NCBI GenBank assembly: GCA_007131895.1
Contig: SLPR01000099.1
Coordinates: forward strand, 1 to 5,033
From: Bacteroidales bacterium
Lineage (GTDB): Bacteria > Bacteroidota > Bacteroidia > Bacteroidales > UBA7960
DNA: 5,033 nt
Reading direction: 5' to 3'
The notes under the pieces are model-generated. The model did no database searches, was not told where the DNA came from, and saw only the letters and a program-made list of their open reading frames with translations. The stretch's first letter is position 1; every line of letters starts with the position of its first letter. The position numbers and the translations under genes are program-made. Shown one piece after another: positions 1-5,033 of this stretch.

Positions 1-728
1 TATTGATCAGTTATTCTGTGAAACAGTTCTGTTAAAACTTCCAGGGACTCATCAAATTGAAAATGGAAAGTGAGAATATCCTGTTTTATGTTTTCAAATT
101 GTATTTCGTTATTCTTTACCGAAAAATAGTAATAGAATCCATCATCGAGCAAAATATCCCTGGCCCCTGCATCTTTGAAAGCCTCCATTATTTTAGTCCA
201 TAAATTGTTCTTTTCTTTCTTGTTTTGCTCAAATATAACATACCCCCAAACTGTATTTTTCGGAATACGCATGAGGGTGTCAAAGGTAAAAAACAGATGG
301 TTGTCAAAGGGCGTGCCTTGTTCTATGGAGATGCGGCTGTCAGCAATATTGATTTTAAATTCATGCCTCTTGTCATTAACCCACAAGGTGAAATCTGGGT
401 TTACCTCATTCGGGGGGGCTATTTGCAACAGTTGAGTTGCCGGGCCAATGGTGGTAATGCAAATGTCGGGGACGTCGATGTCATTAACCTGAATCTCTGT
501 ATGTCCTGTATAAGTTTCTACCTGAACTTCCAGGGTGAAATTGTTGCAGGGAAAAGATTCTATAGTGCTCAGATTAAAATGGATAAATGAGCTTCCTGAT
601 GAGAAATGTTCGTAAAATTCAAGATTTATATAGTTAAATGCATGATCCTTTTCATCATCTGTTGAGCAAGATGTGAAAAGGACAAGGGCAAAAAAGGTAC
701 TGACGATAAATATTATTTTACTATTCAT
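1..728 (-). CDS. Unrecognised lipoprotein, probably surface-exposed (N-terminal 242 residues; runs off the window)
   Basis: An uninterrupted minus-strand frame starts at ATG 728-726 and is still open at the window edge, so the C-terminus is missing. Residues 1-20 form a lipoprotein signal peptide: a short basic start (MNSK), a hydrophobic core (IIFIVSTFFALVLF) and a lipobox ending LFTSC, with Cys21 as the predicted lipidated residue. The mature protein begins CSTDDEKD. Acidic residues just after the Cys resemble the lipoprotein export signal described for surface lipoproteins of Bacteroidota, so surface exposure is inferred. The rest is rich in alternating hydrophobic/polar stretches, suggesting beta structure at roughly residues 30-150. 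A more helical, charged segment follows near 168-190 (KKEKNNLWTKIMEAFKDAG). I recognise no family. An AAAGGA sequence lies 14 nt upstream of the ATG, too far for a good ribosome binding site. The signal peptide supports this start. Certain as a gene, unknown in function. Confidence 0.85.
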   Translation of the reverse strand, partial: MNSKIIFIVSTFFALVLFTSCSTDDEKDHAFNYINLEFYEHFSSGSSFIHFNLSTIESFPCNNFTLEVQVETYTGHTEIQVNDIDVPDICITTIGPATQLLQIAPPNEVNPDFTLWVNDKRHEFKINIADSRISIEQGTPFDNHLFFTFDTLMRIPKNTVWGYVIFEQNKKEKNNLWTKIMEAFKDAGARDILLDDGFYYYFSVKNNEIQFENIKQDILTFHFQFDESLEVLTELFHRITDQ

Positions 729-827
729 TGAATGTGCTGTAATCCTTTTGTTTTATATATGAGATTATTTTGATGATAATCTGGATTGTCTGTTTGTGCG
801 CATTTTTTCCGGGCATTGTTGGATATA

Positions 828-883
828 AAGGTTTATTTGTCGTAAAATAAACATCAAACATTCATTTCGTCTTCATATGAAGA
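828..883 (-). promoter_or_regulatory. Possible weak promoter and operator dyads of the lipoprotein gene
   Basis: Reading the minus strand toward the lipoprotein, a TTTG (858-855) is followed 19 nt later by TAAACCTT (835-828). The spacing fits the Bacteroidota TTTG/TAnnTTTG promoter, but the second box matches poorly. The spacer is almost filled by a perfect 8-bp hairpin dyad, GTTTATTT/AAATAAAC (831-838 and 845-852, loop of 6). A perfect 14-bp palindrome, TCTTCATATGAAGA (870-883), lies just upstream. The dyads are seen directly; their role as operators is inference. Confidence 0.22.
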
Positions 884-891
884 AGGCAGAG

Positions 892-946
892 AAAAAAAAG
901 ACAGGCTAAATTTGGTTGTGCAGGGGTGACCAAATCAAAGCCTGCC
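892..946 (-). terminator. Strong intrinsic terminator reading toward the lipoprotein gene
   Basis: On the minus strand an outer 8-bp stem, GGCAGGCT (946-939) with AGCCTGTC (907-900), includes one G-U pair. A small internal loop separates it from an inner perfect 7-bp stem, ATTTGGT (935-929) with ACCAAAT (916-910), closed by a 12-nt loop. Eight consecutive U residues (899-892) follow directly. The G-U pair would be an A-C mismatch on the plus strand, so the structure favours minus-strand RNA. The terminator lies about 165 nt upstream of the lipoprotein start and does not follow any plausible protein gene, which implies that something non-coding is transcribed into it. Confidence 0.75.
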
Positions 947-1067
947 AATACAAAAAATCATGCAGGAATAAACTTTTTTTCCATGTACGTTTTTGATCCA
1001 GGGTAAATGGCCGCGCAGGTTAGCTGAAATGGTTAATGTTGATGCGCACTTAGTTGTTTTAGTGGAA
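892..1067 (-). ncRNA. Candidate small RNA or attenuated leader, about 175 nt
   Basis: A minus-strand -7 element (1079-1072) predicts a transcription start near 1067, and the strong terminator at 946-892 gives a 3' end near 892. No ORF with a normal start spans this interval; the longest is an 8-codon ATG ORF starting at 982. A short internal stem, GCGCA (1047-1043) with TGCGC (1017-1013), is possible. The 5' end does not pair with the 3' end, which argues against 6S RNA, and I match it to no known RNA family. It could instead be the 5' leader of the lipoprotein mRNA, ended early by the terminator. The exact 5' end is a guess. Confidence 0.35.
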
Positions 1068-1116
1068 AACGCAAAAGTAAGCGGCCATTTCATTAACCCT
1101 GAAATCAAAACGTACA
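984..1116. repeat. Imperfect inverted repeat with 31- and 36-bp arms around a 66-bp core
   Basis: The left arm (984-1014) runs inward from TGTACGTTTTTGAT to ATGGCCGC. The reverse complement of the right arm (1081-1116) runs from TGTACGTTTTGATT to AATGGCCGC. They match almost throughout, including a central CAGGG, with a few one- to three-base gaps because the right arm has extra bases. The outermost bases TGTACG...CGTACA are exact. The 66-bp core carries a minus-strand TACTTTTG promoter box at its right edge. The total length and paired ends suit a miniature transposon-like or invertible element, but no transposase, invertase or clean target duplication is visible. A protein-binding or cruciform-forming site is also possible. 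Confidence 0.75.
1072..1104 (-). promoter_or_regulatory. Candidate Bacteroidota-type promoter
   Basis: TACTTTTG (1079-1072 on the minus strand) matches the Bacteroidota -7 consensus TAnnTTTG perfectly, and is followed by CG and an expected start near 1067. A TTTC (1104-1101) lies 21 nt upstream as an imperfect -33 TTTG. The upstream half lies inside the right arm of the inverted repeat. It points toward the terminator at 892-946 and the lipoprotein gene. The -7 match alone could occur by chance. Confidence 0.4.
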
Positions 1117-1250
1117 ATTAGGGAAAATCATGCAATAATCTTTAAAGTAAGGATTGCTGCCATGTTTTTTTCCTGTTAAAGTTTTGTTACCAATAATACA
1201 AAGAGCAAAAATTTGTTTGGGTATAATAATGTTGAATAAAAGTCAAAGAA

Positions 1251-1357
1251 AAAAAACCGGAGTACCTTCCAATGGACAAGCTATGATTATTGGGGAGTCT
1301 TGGTTCAATTAAAAAAGTCTGATATTTAAGGCAGAAAGGCGATAACCCCGGTTTTTT
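1251..1357. repeat. Long-range 10-bp inverted repeat closing an 87-nt segment
   Basis: AAAAAACCGG (1251-1260) and CCGGTTTTTT (1348-1357) are exact reverse complements. Inside, CCAAT/ATTGG (1269-1273 and 1289-1293) can form a second stem. The T-run after each arm would give a U-tract at the 3' end in either direction, as in a small structured RNA or a weak terminator. No good TAnnTTTG promoter is seen on either side, so a function is not established. Confidence 0.4.
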
Positions 1358-1375
1358 AAAGAGCGTTATAATAAG

Positions 1376-1410
1376 AAGACGCAGCGAAGGGGTAAAACGC
1401 TGCGTCTTTT
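1376..1410 (-). terminator. Bidirectional intrinsic terminator downstream of the TPR gene
   Basis: AAGACGCAGCG (1376-1386) and CGCTGCGTCTT (1398-1408) form a perfect 11-bp GC-rich stem with an 11-nt loop. It lies 67 bp beyond the TPR stop codon. On the minus strand the stem ends in TCTT and continues with a T-rich CTTATTATAA; on the plus strand it is followed by TT, giving TCTTTT. The U-tracts are modest, so termination in both directions is likely but not maximal. Confidence 0.7.
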
Positions 1411-1475
1411 GAATAAAAAAATGATCTTTTTTTTGACAAACTTTGTAAGTAGTTGACTAACAGAGGTTGATATGT

Positions 1476-3701
1476 TTACAGATTTTCTCCGGATTTAAGA
1501 AACTCAATCATAAGATCTATATCAAATTCGTCAACTCCATGCTTTAGCAAGTGTTTTTTATCTTCCAGGAAAGAAGTTTCAAAGTTCCTGAAGTTTTTAA
1601 AACTTGCAACGCTCTTTTTGTAGGCCTCCAGCGCTTGTTCTTCTTCTTTCATACACCAGAGGGCATGGCCAAGATTGAGAAGGTCGTAGCGGTTTTCCGG
1701 ATCCCCGGCCAGCAGTCTGTTAAGATAGTCTGCAGCTGTGTCGAATTTGCCTGTTGCAAAGGAGCACCAGGCCAGGGGTCTGCGGATTTTGTGGTTTTCA
1801 GGTGCCAGAACTTCCACTTTGAAATAGTATTGCAGTGCTTCCTCATATTGTTCCAGGTGAATCAGGCACTGCCCAATGTTGGCCTGTACTTTCATGTCTT
1901 CCGGATTTCTTTTTTCCGCCAGTCTGTAGTAGGTAAGTGCTTCATCCCAACGATTCAGGAATTTCGAACAAAATGCTATTTTTTTAGTAATCCACAACCT
2001 TTCGGTCTCGATAATCTCTGCTTTTTTGTAAAAGTCCAGTGCATTTTGAAAATCTCCTGTCTTTTCATAACAAAAAGCAATTTTTTCGAAAAGTTCGATG
2101 TCTTTTTTGTTTCGTTCCAGCAGAGAGAGGAAAATGTTCAGCGCATAAGGGTAAAACTGCTTGTCGAAATAAAACTCTGCAATGTTGCGGATGGTTTTGG
2201 AATCTGTAATAATGTTTTTAATGAAGGCCGTATTAAAGATATCGGGTTCCCACAGGAAGACGTCCTGAAATTCTTTTTTCCAGGGATGAAGCTTGAAAAA
2301 ACGGTACAAATCCTGCAGATACTGGGTGTAAATACTTTTGGTGGTTGCAAAATCATTGATTAACCCTTCCGATTTTTCTATCTCTGAAACGCTATCCATT
2401 TCGGCATTGGCCATATTGAGCATCATGCCTTTTTGCTGTTCGGGGATAAGGCTCAGGTTGATGCAAAAGGAGTATTTGTCACTGTTGCACATAAAATAGG
2501 TTTTCTCAAGCTTCTCTACCAGCGGACTCAGGTCGATATTGCTGTCGGCACTTTTGAGAAAAGGTTGGATGGCCTGATTTTCGGCGTAAAAAGGGACAAA
2601 CCAGTTGCTGATCTTCTGGAAAAAGGGGAAGTTTTTTAACTGAGAGAAAGCACTCATGAAAACATCCATTCCTTCCATCTGCATCTCTGTAAACTCCTGA
2701 AGCTTATCAAGTAAATCGGGAGCATCTTCAAAGACAGTTTCCCACTCCGGGTTTTTTTCCTCTCCGAATTCATCTTTAAAAATGTTTTCCAGATCCAGCT
2801 TTTCTTCAATTTTGGGCCTGAGCTTCATCATTGCAGGTAAAATCTCTTCCTGCCATTTTTTGCTCACACTTTCCGTTTCCCTTGTTTTGGTAAATTGTAT
2901 GAGTATTGCTTCCAGGTTTTTCTGAATATCTCCGGTTTGAGATAGCTCAATTGTTTTTTCTTCCAGTACCGGGTATAAATAAAAACGGTCGTTGTATTTG
3001 AGGAAACACAGGAACAATCCTACCAGTGCTCTTTGCCATGTATACTGCTGCTTTGAATGAACAAAGCGAAACAGCAACAAAAACTTGTTTACATCGAAAT
3101 ATCTTAGCAGGCTTAGTGTAAGTGCACTTACAATGAGGCTTTTGTCATGCCAGGGGAAATGTTCTGAGTCACAGACAGCATCAAGTAGTTCTATCTCTGA
3201 TTCGGTGTATTTATCAGAGAGCCAGATAATATTGAAAATCTTAACCAGGGCCTCTTCACGGGCAGGAGTGGATTGTTCTTCTGAAAGACTTACTCCCTCA
3301 AGAATAGAAGAAAGTTCTTTGTTAAAGGCAAGACTTTCAAGGTAAGCAAGGGCCTGGCTTCTTTCTGTACTTCTTGTGCGGTCAAATTGTTTTTTTTGAT
3401 GGTACACATTTTCTGCGGCAATATCTGTCAGGATTTTTTCCTGAAGTTCATCAGCCAGTTCCAGCAGGTTGCGTTTCAGATAAAGATATATATTGGTCCT
3501 TTGCGGATCTTTGATTTTCCCAAAAGAGTGCCGGAGAATATTTTCGTAGGTCATAGAATGCTGGGCCAATTGATCTCCAAAATATTCCCTGCCCGATTGG
3601 GCAATAAGTTTTCTGATTTCTTCAATGGCATCCAAAACCCTTCTGTTGTGAAGACTCTTGCTGATGTTGCTGTAGGTTTTCTTTACTGAAGTACTGTCCA
3701 T
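1476..3701 (-). CDS. TPR-repeat protein of 741 residues with a large uncharacterised N-terminal region
   Basis: The frame runs from ATG 3701 to TAA 1476-1478. No signal peptide or membrane segment is apparent, so it is probably cytoplasmic. About six tetratricopeptide repeats fill the C-terminal third, at roughly residues 502-534, 535-567, 569-601, 603-635, 637-669 and 670-703. Their pattern is typical (for example GDFQNALDFYKKAEI, EQYEEALQYYFKVEVLAPEN, GKFDTAADYLNRLLAGDPEN). TPR arrays form helical scaffolds for protein partners. Residues 1-500 are mostly helical and charged, with an aromatic segment near 400-415 (TYFMCNSDKYSFCINLS) and another near 466-485 (RFFKLHPWKKEFQDVFLWEP); I recognise no domain there. 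A conserved-looking tail (GVDEFDIDLMIEFLKSGENL) closes the protein. The gene starts 126 bp after the phosphoesterase stop, with no clear terminator or promoter between them, so cotranscription is possible. An AGGGA 11 nt before the ATG is a poor ribosome binding site. Confidence 0.9.
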   Translation of the reverse strand: MDSTSVKKTYSNISKSLHNRRVLDAIEEIRKLIAQSGREYFGDQLAQHSMTYENILRHSFGKIKDPQRTNIYLYLKRNLLELADELQEKILTDIAAENVYHQKKQFDRTRSTERSQALAYLESLAFNKELSSILEGVSLSEEQSTPAREEALVKIFNIIWLSDKYTESEIELLDAVCDSEHFPWHDKSLIVSALTLSLLRYFDVNKFLLLFRFVHSKQQYTWQRALVGLFLCFLKYNDRFYLYPVLEEKTIELSQTGDIQKNLEAILIQFTKTRETESVSKKWQEEILPAMMKLRPKIEEKLDLENIFKDEFGEEKNPEWETVFEDAPDLLDKLQEFTEMQMEGMDVFMSAFSQLKNFPFFQKISNWFVPFYAENQAIQPFLKSADSNIDLSPLVEKLEKTYFMCNSDKYSFCINLSLIPEQQKGMMLNMANAEMDSVSEIEKSEGLINDFATTKSIYTQYLQDLYRFFKLHPWKKEFQDVFLWEPDIFNTAFIKNIITDSKTIRNIAEFYFDKQFYPYALNIFLSLLERNKKDIELFEKIAFCYEKTGDFQNALDFYKKAEIIETERLWITKKIAFCSKFLNRWDEALTYYRLAEKRNPEDMKVQANIGQCLIHLEQYEEALQYYFKVEVLAPENHKIRRPLAWCSFATGKFDTAADYLNRLLAGDPENRYDLLNLGHALWCMKEEEQALEAYKKSVASFKNFRNFETSFLEDKKHLLKHGVDEFDIDLMIEFLKSGENL

Positions 3702-3827
3702 GATATGAAAATTCCCTAAAACGTTTAATGCTTATTACTAGCTGAAGGATGTGAGACAATGAAGTAATATTGCTTTTCAGGAGGCTCCCTTGATGCAATA
3801 CAATAAACAGGGAAGTTGGGGCATTGT

Positions 3828-4691
3828 TTACAAAATTATTCTTTCTGCATCAAAAGGAGCTGATGCGAAGAATTTAACCACTGCCAATCCCGTACCCTCA
3901 TAAGCAGCTGAAATGGATACTGTTTTAACTGCTTTCTCTTTCCATATTCCGGTTAAGCGGGATGATTCGTGTATGTGGCCGTGCAAAGTAAGCAAGGGTT
4001 GTTGGGTTTTAATAAAACTTTTGATGGCTTTGCTTCCCACATAAATATCAGCCTGGCTGTTTTCAACACTGATGCCATCCATAGCTACCCGGTCTAGTCC
4101 GGTATGGTAGGGTGGTGAGTGGAACAGGCAAATTGTGCGTTTAGGGTCAATGCTAGTGGAAAGCTCTTTAAGATCATCGCTGATGGTGATTTTGTAATCA
4201 TTGTCTTCGGTCTGAAAGGTGCGAAATCCATCCTCAGGCTTTACACACCCTGCCTGCACACTATGATCAGTATCGTATCTTTCCCAGTCTTTAAGTAAAA
4301 AAGGCGTGGGGGGTACATAGGAATAGCCCATAACCTGGTGTTGACCAAAAGTTACAACCTTTCCATGGATATACTCCCACAAGCCCTTTTTCTCAAAGTT
4401 AATCAATGTTTCTTCTTCAATTTTGGGATCGTCATTTCCCATGATGACAAAAATGCGTGGATACCTGTTGCCCAATTTGTCTTTTAACTCCTGAAACCTG
4501 GAAGCCAGGTAATCTGTTACAAAGTCCGGCTTGTTTTCGCCGGCTCTGAAGCTATGCAATACGCTTGAAGGTAAAATATCGCCACCGATAAACAAGGCAG
4601 AAGGTTTTGCTTCTTCAAGAAATGCAAAGAGTTTTTCGTAGCGATTTACTTTTCCGTGCAGGTCTGATACAAATAGACAAAAGTCACTCAT
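3828..4691 (-). CDS. Calcineurin-like metallophosphoesterase, 287 residues
   Basis: This is a predicted two-metal phosphoesterase. The ordered metal-binding motifs of the family are all present: DLH (D10, H12), GGD (D38), GND (N86), a lone His in FHSPPYH (H191) and GHIH (H239, H241). The closing acidic/aromatic part ends in FDAERIIL. The sequence begins with the first beta strand and the DLHG motif (SDFCLFVSDLHG), and resembles Icc-like predicted phosphoesterases; the substrate is unknown. There is no signal peptide, so it is probably cytoplasmic. The frame stays open to an ATG at 4784, but those extra 31 codons would run across the terminator hairpin at 4713-4752 and overlap the end of the transporter gene. 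They also add nothing family-like, so the ATG at 4691 is chosen. That start has only an A-run before it and no Shine-Dalgarno sequence. A 126-bp gap separates it from the TPR gene. Confidence 0.9.
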   Translation of the reverse strand: MSDFCLFVSDLHGKVNRYEKLFAFLEEAKPSALFIGGDILPSSVLHSFRAGENKPDFVTDYLASRFQELKDKLGNRYPRIFVIMGNDDPKIEEETLINFEKKGLWEYIHGKVVTFGQHQVMGYSYVPPTPFLLKDWERYDTDHSVQAGCVKPEDGFRTFQTEDNDYKITISDDLKELSTSIDPKRTICLFHSPPYHTGLDRVAMDGISVENSQADIYVGSKAIKSFIKTQQPLLTLHGHIHESSRLTGIWKEKAVKTVSISAAYEGTGLAVVKFFASAPFDAERIIL

Positions 4692-4712
4692 TTTTTTGTC
4701 AGTTTGAATGGT

Positions 4713-4752
4713 AGAAAAACGGGCATGCAGATATGGATGCTGCATGCCCGTT
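4713..4752 (-). terminator. Strong intrinsic terminator of the AbgT-family transporter gene
   Basis: On the minus strand AACGGGCATGCAG (4752-4740) pairs perfectly with CTGCATGCCCGTT (4730-4718), giving a 13-bp GC-rich stem and a 9-nt loop. The T-tract, counting the last stem bases, is TTTTTCT. It lies 12 bp after the transporter stop codon and ends about 22 bp before the phosphoesterase ATG. The stem would largely block read-through, so the phosphoesterase must use partial read-through or a promoter overlapping the hairpin. Confidence 0.88.
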
Positions 4753-4764
4753 ATATTGTGTTTG

Positions 4765-5033
4765 CTATTTACTGAAATCTTCAATCAATAATGTGTTTTC
4801 CGATAGCAGCTCATTTGAAGAGTTTGGGCTTGTTTCAATCACTTCAGAAGTTGTTGGGGTTTCAGCCTCGTAATAAATGGGGCCTTCGATACCCAGGGGC
4901 AGACCCAGCCAGATCCAGATAATAAACATGGGGATCCTTGCTATCATAAATGCCACAGCAAAGGGCAGCATCATGGAAATCAGGGTGCCAATACCTGCTG
5001 TTTTGTCATACTTCTGGGCAAATACAATTACCA
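4765..5033 (-). CDS. AbgT-family transporter, C-terminal 88 residues (runs off the window)
   Basis: The frame is open from the window edge to TAG 4767-4765, so only the C-terminus is visible. It reads VIVFAQKYDKTAGIGTLIS, then a hydrophobic membrane span (MMLPFAVAFMIARIPMFIIW) and LGLPLGIEGPIYY. The order of Gln-Lys-Tyr plus a Gly-rich GIGTLISMMLP turn, a last long helix and LGLPLG is that of the AbgT family C-terminus. This inner-membrane family includes the E. coli p-aminobenzoyl-glutamate importer AbgT and the Neisseria drug efflux protein MtrF. After the last helix is a roughly 30-residue Ser/Thr/Glu-rich tail (from YEAETPTTSEVIE to IEDFSK), presumably cytoplasmic. Substrate and direction cannot be told from this piece. 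Identification rests on recalled motifs, so the exact subfamily is open. Confidence 0.82.
   Translation of the reverse strand, partial: VIVFAQKYDKTAGIGTLISMMLPFAVAFMIARIPMFIIWIWLGLPLGIEGPIYYEAETPTTSEVIETSPNSSNELLSENTLLIEDFSK

Larger units (their letters stand above)
946..1143. repeat. Degenerate direct repeats bracketing the 984-1116 inverted repeat
   Basis: The stretch 946-976 resembles 1115-1143 in the same orientation. Both begin CAAT, share an exact AAAATCATGCA (954-964 and 1124-1134), and continue with ATAA then CTTT, with small gaps. One copy lies just outside each arm of the inverted repeat. The 11-bp core is exact; the longer match is imperfect and partly due to AT-rich sequence. Confidence 0.4.
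729..1475. other. 747-bp non-coding region rich in inverted repeats
   Basis: No convincing protein gene lies here. From left to right it holds three dyads upstream of the lipoprotein (762-782, 831-852, 870-883), a minus-strand terminator (892-946), a paired-arm inverted repeat (984-1116) with a minus-strand -7 element at its inner edge, a second long-range inverted repeat (1251-1357), and the terminator hairpin of the TPR gene (1376-1410). The only longer reading frame, minus 1117-935, begins with TTG, covers the inverted repeat and ends inside the terminator stem, so it is treated as spurious. Confidence 0.7.

Noticed and set aside
225..590. 121-residue plus-strand ORF
   Set aside because: It lies antisense to the lipoprotein gene, which has a full signal peptide and continuous coding frame; this is a shadow frame.
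984..1116. Integron attC site
   Set aside because: The length and paired arms suggest one, but the ends are TGTACG...CGTACA, not the RYYYAAC and GTTRRRY boxes of attC.
935..1117. 60-residue minus-strand ORF
   Set aside because: It starts with TTG, has no ribosome binding site, covers the inverted repeat and ends inside the terminator stem. Its start also lies upstream of the predicted transcription start.
1222..1227. TATAAT as a sigma70 -10 box
   Set aside because: The 6-mer is exact, but no TTGACA-like box lies at the right spacing. Bacteroidota promoters use a different -7 element.
1229..1312. 27-codon plus-strand ORF (ATG at 1229, ending SWFN)
   Set aside because: There is no Shine-Dalgarno sequence, no good promoter and no recognisable similarity. 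It overlaps the 1251-1260 arm and is short enough to be chance.
1551..2363. 270-residue plus-strand ORF
   Set aside because: It lies antisense to the TPR gene and is Phe-rich, as expected for the complement of Lys/Glu-rich coding sequence. No family-like features were seen.
1..5033. CRISPR array, tRNA or rRNA genes, insertion sequence, toxin-antitoxin or defence operon
   Set aside because: I saw no repeat-spacer array, no cloverleaf or rRNA-like sequence, no transposase and no defence-type domain pair.

Overview
The window is AT-rich bacterial DNA that most resembles a member of the Bacteroidota. Three things point there: a lipoprotein whose mature N-terminus is acidic right after the lipid-bearing Cys, starts that lack good Shine-Dalgarno sequences, and a perfect TAnnTTTG-type -7 element. 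No marker gene is present, so the phylum is an inference.

All four protein genes lie on the minus strand, so transcription runs from high to low coordinates. First comes the C-terminal end of an AbgT-family membrane transporter (5033 down to 4765), closed by a strong intrinsic terminator (4713-4752). Next is a calcineurin-like metallophosphoesterase (4691-3828, with its start moved downstream of the longest possible ORF). After a 126-bp gap comes a 741-residue TPR protein (3701-1476), followed by a bidirectional terminator hairpin (1376-1410). At the left edge is the N-terminal 242 residues of an unrecognised lipoprotein (728 down to the window edge). The transporter, phosphoesterase and TPR genes look like ordinary chromosomal neighbours. 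Nothing in the sequence ties them to one pathway.

The unusual part is the 747-bp non-coding stretch 729-1475. It holds, on the minus strand, a Bacteroidota-type -7 element (1079-1072), about 125 bp of DNA with no convincing ORF, and a strong two-part intrinsic terminator (946-892). Together these outline a possible RNA of about 175 nt, or an attenuated leader of the lipoprotein gene. The -7 element sits at the inner edge of a roughly 31/36-bp imperfect inverted repeat (984-1116), which is itself bracketed by degenerate direct repeats, as in a small mobile or invertible element. A second long-range inverted repeat (1251-1357) and several operator-like dyads upstream of the lipoprotein complete the region. 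I see no clear evidence of a new defence, mobile or metabolic system; the best candidates for something undescribed are these intergenic structures.
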